64,000 bases of DNA from Sphingobium sp. (GTDB taxonomy: Bacteria > Pseudomonadota > Alphaproteobacteria > Sphingomonadales > Sphingomonadaceae). The DNA lies in the NCBI GenBank assembly GCA_023266575.1, contig JAHFPV010000001.1, positions 462,645 through 526,644 of the forward strand, in the 5' to 3' direction. Of the stretch, positions 55,008 through 62,812 are shown piece after piece. A model generated the notes under the pieces. That model worked only from the letters and a program-made list of their open reading frames with translations. It did no database searches and was not told the DNA's origin. The number at the start of each line of letters is the position of its first letter. Positions within the stretch are counted from its first letter, which is position 1. The position numbers were made by a program, and so were the translations under genes.

Positions 55008-55534
55008 GCATAGGGGAAGAGCACCGCTCTGCCGTTCCAGCTTCACCCGCCAGCGCAAACCGCTTGCCGAACATCATACCACCCGGCAATAGTTGCGAAC
55101 GATTCGCAATAATGAGCGAGTCGTCAGGAGTGCGCGCATTGACTTATGTATCGCTACCGTTGGCCAGCGGCTCGGTCGCTGTCCTGTCGATCATCGTCAA
55201 TGCCGCTCGCCGCTGGCGCGAGGCGCGGGATATGGGGGTGGCGATCCAGCCCCATCTGTTCGTCTCGCTCGCGCAGGAGGGCTGCGGCATATTGGCGCCG
55301 GTCATCGACAGTTTGATGCATTTTTATGAGATTGCGCTGCGCCGTCCGATGCGAACAGCCTGCGGCGAAGTACTGTCGCACGACGAGGATCTGCTGATCG
55401 AACTGCTCTCCGGTACGAAGCAACGCCGGGCTTGCCTCGGGGATAGTGGCGATATGGGCGATGCGTTCGACACCGCGTTGATGTCGACCCGGATCATGGT
55501 ACGGATGGCTTTCTCGCTTCCTGCCATTGGCTGA
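55004..55534 (+). CDS. Hypothetical protein coupled to the strawberry-notch gene
   Basis: 176 residues from the ATG that overlaps the preceding stop (ATGA) after a GAGGGGCGGG. The first 35 residues are polar and poorly structured, and an internal ATG at 55112 (MSESSGVRALTYVSLPLASG) is an alternative start. The core ALTYVSLPLASGSVAVLSII, ARDMGVAIQPHLFVSLAQEG and SLMHFYEIALRRPM is mixed alpha/beta. No family recognised. Confidence 0.6.
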   Translation: MSIGEEHRSAVPASPASANRLPNIIPPGNSCERFAIMSESSGVRALTYVSLPLASGSVAVLSIIVNAARRWREARDMGVAIQPHLFVSLAQEGCGILAPVIDSLMHFYEIALRRPMRTACGEVLSHDEDLLIELLSGTKQRRACLGDSGDMGDAFDTALMSTRIMVRMAFSLPAIG

Positions 55535-55619
55535 TCGGCCCTGGCCGGGATTATTACGGTGCGGTTGCCCTTAGCTTCGCGGTGCCTGCCGAAACGCTGC
55601 CCTCAGGACAGGGACTCAA

Positions 55620-56426
55620 TCAGGCCAGAAATGGCCTGGCGGACAAGGCTTGCACGAATGCCGCCACGGTCAGCGCTGTGTAGACCGCCGATCCTGTGAG
55701 GATGAGTAGCCTCCGCATCGGCTGCGGCACTCCCGATATCGCCAGGGCGAGCAGCGGAATGGCCTGCTCGGCGTGGATGCCGAAGAAATGTCCCACGCGC
55801 AGATCGCCGCCCAGGCGATTCCAGCCGAATATCGGAAAATGCCCGCTGACCGCGCCCACAGCATGGCTCGGCTGCTGGCTCATATAGATGCCAAAGCCTC
55901 CGCCGAGCACAAGTGTAAGCAACAGGCCGATGATGACGGCCATACGAAAGCCGGTATCAAGGTTCGCAACCGGATGCCGCCAGATGGCTCTTGCCAGCGG
56001 CAGGTTCGCGGCGATGATGAGCAGCACCGAAAATCCCATCAACGCGTACATGACGGCATAAAAGGGCGTGTCGTTGTTGAAATGCGATTGCAGGCCATGC
56101 GCGGCCTGCCAGCCGATCCAGGCCAGCTCGAAACTGTTGGCGGCGATCAACACGCCAACGGCTTGACGCATCATTGGTAACTGCCGTTGCTCAGGAGCGA
56201 CATAACCCATGAACCAGGCGAATGTCAGCACGTGGACGGCGATGGAGAAGAGGAACTTGGACGGCTTGGCCCAGACGCTGACTCCGTCGAGCAGACGCGG
56301 GTCGACCTCAGTGGCGACCATGGCCGGAACCAGAAGGGCAAGAAGCGTCAGGCCGAATATGGTCAGCTCTCGCTGCCGACCGAGCAGTTCGGTGAGCAAT
56401 CGGGCGGGGCGGGCCTGCGCCGACAT
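55620..56426 (-). CDS. Polytopic membrane protein paired with ABA4-like gene
   Basis: 268 residues with about seven membrane segments, among them ELTIFGLTLLALLVPAMVA, FLFSIAVHVLTFAWFMGYVA, MYALMGFSVLLIIAANLPLA and MAVIIGLLLTLVLGGGFGIY. The frame is open to 56891, but the stretch upstream is the shadow of the neighbouring gene; the ATG at 56426 shares one base with the ABA4-like stop (TGATG), which settles the start. No recognised family. With the ABA4-like gene and the divergent TetR gene it forms a small membrane cargo module. Confidence 0.8.
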   Translation of the reverse strand: MSAQARPARLLTELLGRQRELTIFGLTLLALLVPAMVATEVDPRLLDGVSVWAKPSKFLFSIAVHVLTFAWFMGYVAPEQRQLPMMRQAVGVLIAANSFELAWIGWQAAHGLQSHFNNDTPFYAVMYALMGFSVLLIIAANLPLARAIWRHPVANLDTGFRMAVIIGLLLTLVLGGGFGIYMSQQPSHAVGAVSGHFPIFGWNRLGGDLRVGHFFGIHAEQAIPLLALAISGVPQPMRRLLILTGSAVYTALTVAAFVQALSARPFLA

Positions 56427-56860
56427 CACCCGGCCTTCCGTGGTGTCACAAGCCTCAGGCTGAGATAGAGTAACAGTCCGGCAGGACCGAACAGGAAGGT
56501 CAGGACCAGACAGGGAACCAGCAGCAGGCGGCGCACGCCAAGCTCCAGCCCGTCGGTCACGATCCAGCTGCCGATGAAGAGATCGAAGGCGAGATAGTGG
56601 AGCCAGCCGGCGGCAAGTGACGCATCGACCGAGAACAGGGCGCGGACCTGCTCGATGGACCCGAAACCCGCGCCGGGCGCCTTGCCCCAGCCCTGCATGA
56701 GCAGGACGACATAGGCGATGCCGATCAGCGCCGGAATGAGGAAGCGTGCCGTTGCGGTGGCACCGCCGCGGAGCTGCGGAGCGAAGAGCGAGATGAGCAG
56801 CCCCAGCCAACCCAGCATCGCCAGTGCGCCCGCCGTTCCGAATGCCATATGTGGATCCAC
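56426..56860 (-). CDS. ABA4-like (DUF4281) membrane protein
   Basis: 144 residues, four membrane segments (AGALAMLGWLGLLISLFAP, RFLIPALIGIAYVVLLMQGW, LHYLAFDLFIGSWIVTDGL, VLTFLFGPAGLLLYLSLRLV). HYLAFDLFIGSWI and FLFGPAGLLLY are the ABA4-like signature. Plant ABA4 is involved in neoxanthin formation; bacterial members have no established role. GTG at 56860 is used because GGAG lies eight bases upstream. Its promoter faces the TetR gene. Confidence 0.82.
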   Translation of the reverse strand: MDPHMAFGTAGALAMLGWLGLLISLFAPQLRGGATATARFLIPALIGIAYVVLLMQGWGKAPGAGFGSIEQVRALFSVDASLAAGWLHYLAFDLFIGSWIVTDGLELGVRRLLLVPCLVLTFLFGPAGLLLYLSLRLVTPRKAG

Positions 56861-56874
56861 AGGACTTGCTCCAA

Positions 56875-56897
56875 CTATCTATACAGTGCAAAGATAG
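56875..56897. promoter_or_regulatory. Inverted repeat in the divergent ABA4-like / tetR promoter region
   Basis: CTATCT (56875-56880) and AGATAG (56892-56897) with 11 bases between, lying in the 40-base gap between the two divergent starts. A TATACA runs across the dyad's left arm. Spacing suits a TetR dimer controlling both genes. Confidence 0.45.
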
Positions 56898-56900
56898 CGT

Positions 56901-57521
56901 ATGACGATCAATCTAAACAGTGTCAAGACGGCGCGCGGATACCATCATGGCGATCTGCGCTCGGCGTTGCTCGCAGCAGCCGAGGGGTTGCTTGCGGAGC
57001 GGGGTGTCGAAGGGTTCAGCCTGCGGGAAACCGCGAGACGCGCCGGGGTTTCGCCAGCCGCGCCCAAGCATCATTTCCGCGATACCCGCGCCTTGCTCAC
57101 AGCGATCGCAACGCTGGCGTTTGAGGATCTGGCGGCCCGGTTGCAGGCTGCCAGCAGCGATGCCGGGATCGACCGGAGCCTGCGGATCCGGGCGCAAGGC
57201 AAGGCCTACGTGCGGTTTGCGGTCGATCAGCGGGCACGGTTCGACCTGATGTGGCGGGTGCCGCTGCTGGAGGCGGCGGACGAAGGCTATTGCCGTGCCG
57301 GTGACCAGGCCTTTGCTGCGCTCGACAGTCTGGTGCGCGGTGAGAATGCCGAACCGCTGGAACATGGCGATCCGCGTCTGGCCCCTTCGATTGCCTGCTG
57401 GTCCACCGTGCACGGATTTGCGCGCCTTGCCCTCGACGGAACATTCGGACTGGAGGAGGACGATATCGCGCGGGCGATCGACCAGCTCTTGCCTGAAGTT
57501 CTGGGACACCTGTCGCTGTGA
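56901..57521 (+). CDS. TetR/AcrR family transcriptional regulator
   Basis: 206 residues. The N-terminal TetR HTH is clear: HHGDLRSALLAAAEGLLAER, GFSLRETARRAGVSPAAPKH and HFRDTRALLTAIATLAFEDL. The helical ligand-binding part has WRVPLLEAADEGYCRAGDQA and WSTVHGFARLALDGTFGLEE, resembling the TetR_C_33/WHG-type C-terminal domain. Divergent from the ABA4-like operon, which it probably represses. Confidence 0.92.
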   Translation: MTINLNSVKTARGYHHGDLRSALLAAAEGLLAERGVEGFSLRETARRAGVSPAAPKHHFRDTRALLTAIATLAFEDLAARLQAASSDAGIDRSLRIRAQGKAYVRFAVDQRARFDLMWRVPLLEAADEGYCRAGDQAFAALDSLVRGENAEPLEHGDPRLAPSIACWSTVHGFARLALDGTFGLEEDDIARAIDQLLPEVLGHLSL

Positions 57522-57698
57522 TGCCGCCTTGCACCAGCTGATCTGATTTCGGCACCAGCGACAGGCAACCATTGCAATTATGGCCGCCTATCTGGTTGCC
57601 CGCAGTTTGTGGCACCCAGCTCGATGCTGGCTTGCGGGGTTCACTCCGGCTTTAGCCTGCGCGGCGTCAGATAGTATGAGCTCTATCTCATCGCACCG

Positions 57699-57711
57699 GG
57701 AGGGAAGTGGG
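57699..57711 (+). repeat. Purine motif, variant GGAGGGAAGTGGG, copy 4
   Basis: One mismatch from the consensus. It ends 51 bases before the start of the small gene at 57763. Confidence 0.5.
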
Positions 57712-57762
57712 AAGATCAGGAGCGCTGCCAGGTGATCTGGCGGCGTCTCTCGGAGAATGCCC

Positions 57763-58062
57763 ATGGCCTACGGCCCCATCCTCGACTCGTTGTTTGTCGG
57801 GAGTTTCAACGCCGATCTCGAACAGCTGGGAAGCAGCGCACGCATCGCGATCACAAACCTGTCATCGTGCGGTGACGTGTTCGAACTGCTCGACGATGAA
57901 GGCCAGTTCATCACGCTGCTGCCGAGGAGCGCTGACCCCGATGTAACGGCGGCCGCTTACAAACTTTACGGCCAGGGTCTCAATAGGGGGCTGCGTGCAG
58001 GCGAAGATTTGGCTTGGTCCAAGCTTCGCCACCTGATCGGCGTGGCTGCCGCTGGGGACTGA
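57763..58062 (+). CDS. Hypothetical protein, small
   Basis: 99 residues from the second of two nearby ATGs, which has GGAG seven bases upstream; the ATG at 57757 would be too close. The protein (YGPILDSLFVGSFNADLEQL, FELLDDEGQFITLLPRSADP, LYGQGLNRGLRAGEDLAWSK) is soluble alpha/beta with no recognised domain. It begins a series of small accessory genes of the island backbone. Confidence 0.65.
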   Translation: MAYGPILDSLFVGSFNADLEQLGSSARIAITNLSSCGDVFELLDDEGQFITLLPRSADPDVTAAAYKLYGQGLNRGLRAGEDLAWSKLRHLIGVAAAGD

Positions 58063-58250
58063 TACGCATCGGACATTGCCTGTCTGCGCTCACGAAGATC
58101 GGACTTCGCTCCCCCATCCGTTCGACCCCTGATTTGCGTCCTCGACTGGGCCATCAGGACATCGCCTAAAAATTTAGCAGGCGAAAAGGGGAGGGTTTGA
58201 GGCGGAGATGGCGGTGACGAGTGGTCCCCCAATTTCCAAGGAGAACGACG

Positions 58251-58736
58251 ATGGCTGATAGAGCCAGTGCTTCCATCATAATCGGTGGTGTCATCCCGCG
58301 ATCATGCATTCCGGACCTCATCGCCGCTATCGACCGGGATGGCGGCCGTGCCGACTGGGAAGGTGAGGCTTTTGACGATGCGTCCATCCGCGACGGCGAA
58401 ACCCTCGAAGCCTTCGCCTGTGAATTGTCCGGCGGCATTTTCCAGGAGGCCGAAAGCTTTTGCGAACAGCACGCCCTCCCGTTCGTGCGCTCCTCGGCAA
58501 GTTGTGCCGGCGCATTTGGACCTGAGCGGGTGATTTTTACAGGGGAGATGCCCACCGCACAGTACGATACGACCGAGCTTGACGAGGTCGTTCTCACGCA
58601 GTCCGGATATCGCAGTCTTGGTTCGCTTGAGGCGGTGGAGAGCTGGTTTTCTTCCGCCAAGTTCACCCCGCCGCCATTCGTGATTGCGGAGGACAGTGAA
58701 CCTTCGGCCCCAGGATGCGAGGCCTGTCATGGCTGA
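58251..58736 (+). CDS. Hypothetical protein
   Basis: 161 residues, acidic, soluble; AAGGAG lies seven bases before the ATG. Cys residues are scattered (SCIPDL, FACELSGG, SFCEQHALP, SSASCAGAF) and the C-terminus ends GCEACHG, so a metal site is possible. No family recognised. It overlaps the next gene by eight bases. Confidence 0.7.
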   Translation: MADRASASIIIGGVIPRSCIPDLIAAIDRDGGRADWEGEAFDDASIRDGETLEAFACELSGGIFQEAESFCEQHALPFVRSSASCAGAFGPERVIFTGEMPTAQYDTTELDEVVLTQSGYRSLGSLEAVESWFSSAKFTPPPFVIAEDSEPSAPGCEACHG

Positions 58737-59232
58737 TAATTATGTGCAGGGCAGTTTTGCCTTCACCTGTAGCCATGCGGAAATGGCCCTTGTCGAGGAA
58801 GCCTTCCAGGCGAGCTATGATCTTCAGGATGGAAGGCCCCCGCCTGGCCCCACGCCGGAATTTCTGGCAGCATTTCCGCCGACAGCGCCGGACGACCCAT
58901 GGAGCGGTTTTCTCGCCATCTTCGATGATTCCGATTTCCCGAATTTCGGGGTCGAGTTCGAAGGCGGAAACACGCTCGATCAGCCCGGCGTCAGCATCAT
59001 TTCCTTGTGGAGCATGACCGACTTCCAGCCCGGTGCGCTTGGCGGGCTGATCCGGCATTGCTGCCAAGGCACATTGCGTCAGGCAGCCATAGGGTTCGAA
59101 TGGAGTTTCAGTTGCTCACGCCCACGACGATCCGAATTCGGTGGCGGATGGTGCACGGTCTTCGCCGATCGCATCGAGATCGAGACCACCGGCGAAGCAC
59201 TCTCCCGCGCGATCGAGGGAGGAATTATCTGA
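58729..59232 (+). CDS. Hypothetical protein
   Basis: 167 residues starting inside the end of the previous gene. The sequence YVQGSFAFTCSHAEMALVEE, PPGPTPEFLAAFPPTAPDDP, FPNFGVEFEGGNTLDQPGVS and GGLIRHCCQGTLRQAAIGFE is protein-like and soluble, without a recognised domain. It is coupled on both sides by short overlaps, as expected in a compact accessory operon. Confidence 0.7.
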   Translation: MADNYVQGSFAFTCSHAEMALVEEAFQASYDLQDGRPPPGPTPEFLAAFPPTAPDDPWSGFLAIFDDSDFPNFGVEFEGGNTLDQPGVSIISLWSMTDFQPGALGGLIRHCCQGTLRQAAIGFEWSFSCSRPRRSEFGGGWCTVFADRIEIETTGEALSRAIEGGII

Positions 59233-59366
59233 TGAGCATTGATCTCCCGATGAACGATCCATGGGCCGAGCATCCCGATCACCCGGTTGCCGACTGGCAG
59301 GCCGAAGTTGCCAACGATGACACCAGGCTTGGCTATTGGGACTGGGTCGCCGCGCGTCTCGCCTGA
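59232..59366 (+). CDS. Very small protein coupled to upstream gene
   Basis: 44 residues, acidic and Trp-rich (NDPWAEHPDHPVADW, LGYWDWVAARLA). The start shares a base with the preceding stop (TGATG), which argues for translation by coupling. Below the size of a typical domain; function unknown. Confidence 0.5.
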   Translation: MSIDLPMNDPWAEHPDHPVADWQAEVANDDTRLGYWDWVAARLA

Positions 59367-59392
59367 CTTCTCGAAAATTAGAGGAAAACACC

Positions 59393-60094
59393 ATGACACA
59401 GGCTTTGCCGGTGAGTGCGCCCGCGCGCCTCTACAGCCAGACGCCGCACGATGATCGCGGCAATTTTCACTATGAAGGAGACCTCTTCTGCCAGGGCGAG
59501 GCGCTGCCCGCGTTGTGCGCTCGGATCGAACGTCATCTAGGCGTTCATGTTATCGGTGCGACCTTCTCGGTGCGCGGCGAAAGTTTTGCCGGTGGCCGCA
59601 AGGTCATTGTCGAACTGCTTGATGGACCCGCAGACCTGACCGATGAGACCCACCGGCGCGCGTTCGAGGAGATGCTGGGCGATCAGATCGAACGGTTCGG
59701 CTTTACCCGCTCCAACTTCTACCAGGATTTCATGGCGGTTTCCTTCTACAATGAAGTGCGCATTGGCCGCGCCTACTGGGCCGCACTGGCGGCACGGCGT
59801 GGACCCGCCAACCCGGTTGAGGCGCTGATATCGCTGGCTGCGTTCAAGCGGCGGCTGAAGCCCGGCGATACCCTGAAGCTCATCGCCGCGCCCGAAGGGC
59901 ACCGCGCGCTTGGCGCCACCCGCAAGGTCATGGCGGTGCGCTCGGCTGACATGGTCTTCGAGGGAAAGATCTATCTCGATTTCCCCCGTGCATCCGGTTT
60001 CGCCTGCGATGGGCGTCTGGTGCGGATCGCCAACGGGCACGAACGCGATCCCGATGCCCATTTGCTTTATGAATGGCTACCCACTGCCGCCTGA
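59393..60094 (+). CDS. Hypothetical protein
   Basis: 233 residues from ATG at 59393 with GAGG upstream. NFHYEGDLFCQGEALPALCA, GVHVIGATFSVRGESFAGGR, KVIVELLDGPADLTDETHRR and FTRSNFYQDFMAVSFYNEVR are well-formed alpha/beta sequence, soluble. I recognise no family. It lies last in the run of small genes that starts at 57763 and is followed by a hairpin and a purine-motif copy. Confidence 0.72.
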   Translation: MTQALPVSAPARLYSQTPHDDRGNFHYEGDLFCQGEALPALCARIERHLGVHVIGATFSVRGESFAGGRKVIVELLDGPADLTDETHRRAFEEMLGDQIERFGFTRSNFYQDFMAVSFYNEVRIGRAYWAALAARRGPANPVEALISLAAFKRRLKPGDTLKLIAAPEGHRALGATRKVMAVRSADMVFEGKIYLDFPRASGFACDGRLVRIANGHERDPDAHLLYEWLPTAA

Positions 60095-60140
60095 GTGGAG
60101 TGTTGGCGAAAGCCCTGCACCAATCGGTCGCGCACCCCAT

Positions 60141-60172
60141 GCCGACCGGATACCGCCCGGCACCCGGTCGGC
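60141..60172 (+). terminator. Hairpin before the DUF932 gene
   Basis: A perfect nine-base inverted repeat (GCCGACCGG at 60141-60149, CCGGTCGGC at 60164-60172) with a 14-base loop. It abuts purine-motif copy 5. There is no T-run, so it could be a leader structure rather than a terminator. Confidence 0.4.
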
Positions 60173-60185
60173 GGAAGGAAGGGGG
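60173..60185 (+). repeat. Purine motif GGAAGGAAGGGGG, copy 5
   Basis: Identical to copy 3; ends 69 bases before the DUF932 gene start and follows a hairpin directly. Confidence 0.65.
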
Positions 60186-60254
60186 CGGGGAAGGGCGAGC
60201 GCGGATGTGGCGACGCACCGGCTCTCCCTTCGTCCAGCATCCAGGAGCAGTTTT

Positions 60255-61478
60255 ATGGCCAGTCTTGCCCCCGTTCTCGATCGTCCTTCTCACGCCCATT
60301 CCTCCCAAGAGCTTCCCGTGAGCGGCGGTTATCGTGTCGATATCTCCCGTGGCCGCAATGTCAGCCGGGTTTCCTCCGAATGGTTCTCCCGGCCCGATGA
60401 CGAACGCTTCCTCTCGCTTACCGAGCTGCACGACAGCGTTCGCAGGCGGGCCGACCGGGCCATCACCCGCATCGTCGAAAGCAGGGCGGTGCGGGTCGAG
60501 GCGCGCAGTGACAATCCGGAGCGGCTCTCGCTGATCGTGCCCGGCGACGATCGCCCGATTGCGCCCACCAACTGGTCGTTCGGGCAACTCGCCAGCCTGG
60601 TCGGTGCGCCCGCATCCTACCTGCGCACATTGCCCGCCGCGCTCGCCGGGATCAATATGCAGCACGGGCTGCTTTCGCATCGCGGCGAGCAGGTCAAACT
60701 CCTCCAGACCGACGATGGCCGCACCGAGCTGCGCGCAGTGACTGGTCCAGATTATGGCAGGATCTGGGATCACGAACTGGTCAGCGCCGTCATGCGGATC
60801 GCTGGGAATGGCGTCGGTGACACGCGCTGGAAAGTGCCGGGCGTGCTCGACTGGGGCAGCATGGTCTACAATCCGCATGTCGATGTCAGCATGGAGACGA
60901 CGACGCTCTATGCGTCCGATCGCGATGTCTTCCTGTTCTTGGTGGACGACACTCATCCGATCGAGGCGGGCAAGCTCCCCAATGGCGAGCCCGATCTTTA
61001 CTTCCGGGGCTTCTACTGCTGGAACTCCGAAGTCGGCTCCAAGTCCCTTGGAATCGCGACCTTTTACCTGCGCGCTGTGTGCATGAACCGAAACCTGTGG
61101 GGCGTCGAGAATTTCGAGGAAATCAATATCCGCCACTCGAAATTCGCGGCCAACCGCTTCGCCCATGAAGCCGCGCCCGCGCTCGAACATTTTGCCGACT
61201 CATCGCCGCGCAGTTTCGTTGACGGCATCAAGCAGGCGCGCGAGCGGATCGTCGCCCGCAAGGATGATGACCGCGAGGATTTCCTGCGCAAGCGCGGGTT
61301 CTCCAAGGCTGAAACATCGAAGATCATTACGGCGGTGCTGGTCGAGGAAGGCCATCCGCCGGAGAGCCTCTACGATTTCGTGCAGGGGATCACTGCGCAC
61401 GCCCGGACGAAGACCAATCAGGACAGCAGGCTCGAACTTGAGGGCAAGGCCCGCAAGCTGCTCGAAAAGGTGAACTGA
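60255..61478 (+). CDS. DUF932 domain protein
   Basis: 407 residues. The DUF932 core is clear: IAPTNWSFGQLASLVGAPAS, TDDGRTELRAVTGPDYGRIW, DHELVSAVMRIAGNG, and YFRGFYCWNSEVGSKSLGIA with TFYLRAVCMNRNLWGVEN. The family is typical of plasmids, ICEs and phages and has no settled function. AGGAG lies nine bases before the ATG at 60255; the longer frame upstream overlaps the preceding gene and hairpin and is rejected. Confidence 0.88.
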   Translation: MASLAPVLDRPSHAHSSQELPVSGGYRVDISRGRNVSRVSSEWFSRPDDERFLSLTELHDSVRRRADRAITRIVESRAVRVEARSDNPERLSLIVPGDDRPIAPTNWSFGQLASLVGAPASYLRTLPAALAGINMQHGLLSHRGEQVKLLQTDDGRTELRAVTGPDYGRIWDHELVSAVMRIAGNGVGDTRWKVPGVLDWGSMVYNPHVDVSMETTTLYASDRDVFLFLVDDTHPIEAGKLPNGEPDLYFRGFYCWNSEVGSKSLGIATFYLRAVCMNRNLWGVENFEEINIRHSKFAANRFAHEAAPALEHFADSSPRSFVDGIKQARERIVARKDDDREDFLRKRGFSKAETSKIITAVLVEEGHPPESLYDFVQGITAHARTKTNQDSRLELEGKARKLLEKVN

Positions 61479-61558
61479 ACTCAGCGATCCATTGTCGGCC
61501 CGCTGCCGCAGGGGCGGTGGGCGGACATGGATTTTGCATAGTCTGGAAGGAGATCGCC

Positions 61559-61846
61559 TTGGAAATCGGGCGCTATCTGGTGCTCGGCACGATGCATGTG
61601 TCGATGAAGACTGCAGCAATGCTCGACAAATGGGCATTGCTTGATCCGGCCAACCGCCCGCTGGGCGTCGCGTCCACCCACTATGGCTGGTTCATTCAGA
61701 CCCGTGATGTCGAGGGGGCGGATCGTTTGTCGATACCGGACGAATTGCTGGCCGCGATGGCGCTGGGCCGCGGGCTGGGCTGCGACTATCTGCTGTTCGA
61801 CTGCGATGCGTCGGCGATCGATGTATTGCCGACTTTCCCCTGGTAG
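61559..61846 (+). CDS. DUF5983-like small protein
   Basis: 95 residues. IGRYLVLGTMHVSMKTAAML, RPLGVASTHYGWFIQTRD and LGCDYLLFDCDASAIDVLPT resemble what I recall of DUF5983, a family on proteobacterial mobile elements; not verified. TTG at 61559 is chosen because AAGGAG lies six bases upstream; the frame is open to 61517. Function unknown. Confidence 0.65.
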   Translation: MEIGRYLVLGTMHVSMKTAAMLDKWALLDPANRPLGVASTHYGWFIQTRDVEGADRLSIPDELLAAMALGRGLGCDYLLFDCDASAIDVLPTFPW

Positions 61847-61905
61847 CCCGAACGAACTGCGGACCGCCGCAGGCCAAGCATGGGGCCTGCATTGTGCGGC
61901 GGCAT

Positions 61906-62096
61906 TCAATTTATGCGTGCTGCGCTCAATTGCTCCAGCCGATCGGCGGCGGTTTCGGCCACGCGTGCCCTGATGGCCAGCCCTTCCTTGGTCAGGACCT
62001 GAGCGAGATCGCGGACCATCACGATCAACTCGTCTGTCGGAAGTCCGGCATTGAGCGCTCCAGCAGCTCCTGCTCCTCGCTGTCGAGATTTCGCAT
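61906..62096 (-). pseudogene. Frameshifted small gene on the minus strand
   Basis: From ATG at 62096 the frame reads MRNLDSEEQELLER and then leaves phase. One base out of phase it continues LNAGLPTDELIVMVRDLA, QVLTKEGLAIRARVAETAAD and RLEQLSAARIN to a stop at 61906. The total length (191) is one base short of 64 codons, consistent with a single-base loss near 62052. The joined product would be a 63-residue amphipathic protein of unknown role. This lies in an otherwise gene-free stretch (61847-62307). Confidence 0.45.
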
Positions 62097-62250
62097 GGCA
62101 TATCCCATCGTTGTAGCCGGCGAGCAAAGCAACGGAAGCACCCGGTGGGTGCCAATCCGAGTCGCTCGGCAAGCCCATCATAGCAGGGCGCGCCTGCGTG
62201 ATAAGCCCGTTGGCCGCCAGCCGTCTTCCTTACAGCCTGATCGATCACCC

Positions 62251-62263
62251 GGAAGGAAGGGGG
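62251..62263 (+). repeat. Purine motif GGAAGGAAGGGGG, copy 6
   Basis: Ends 44 bases before the gene start at 62308. The palindrome TGATCGATCA lies three bases before it. Confidence 0.65.
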
Positions 62264-62307
62264 GCGCGGCGCGTGTCCTGAATAGTGGGGCAAGGATGGA
62301 GGACGCG

Positions 62308-62784
62308 ATGAAAATCGAGCTGCGCCGTATCAATCACAATCCCAAATTGTCGGAGGAGACCAACGCCTATTCTGCGGAAGTCTGGATCGATGGTGAACGT
62401 GCCTTCGACGCCCGCAATCAGGGGCAGGGCGGCTGCGATCACTACCGCCAGATCGGGCAGTGGACCGAAGCCGAGGTCAACGCATGGCTCAAGTCGAACC
62501 GTCCGATCCTCCCTTTTCAGGGGCTCACGCTTGAACATGATCTCGAGGTCGAAGTGGGGGATCTGCTGGCGCACGAACTCGAACATCGCAGGTTGAAGCG
62601 GCTGATGCGGACCAATCTCGTCACGATCGAACGCGGCCAGATATTTCAGTACCCCTTGCGCAAGCGTCCGCTCGATCTCGTCGCCAGTGCGGTCACCACC
62701 ACCAATTCACACATCGTCATCGTCAATGGCGGCGATGACAATGTGATCCGGCAGGCCCTTGTCATTCTTCTGGACGTCAGCTGA
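62308..62784 (+). CDS. Hypothetical protein
   Basis: 158 residues from ATG at 62308, five bases after GGAGG; an ATG at 62296 is less well placed. KIELRRINHNPKLSEETNAY, SAEVWIDGERAFDARNQGQG and EVNAWLKSNRPILPFQGLTL are soluble alpha/beta sequence with no recognised domain. Its end is 28 bases before the PP-loop gene, so the two are probably co-transcribed. Confidence 0.7.
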   Translation: MKIELRRINHNPKLSEETNAYSAEVWIDGERAFDARNQGQGGCDHYRQIGQWTEAEVNAWLKSNRPILPFQGLTLEHDLEVEVGDLLAHELEHRRLKRLMRTNLVTIERGQIFQYPLRKRPLDLVASAVTTTNSHIVIVNGGDDNVIRQALVILLDVS

Positions 62785-62812
62785 CCCGGAACTTCGCAGG
62801 GGAGAAGCACCG

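Noticed and set aside
59928-61190. Minus-strand open frame of 420 codons antisense to DUF932
   Set aside because: Shadow; the DUF932 reading is clear on the plus strand.
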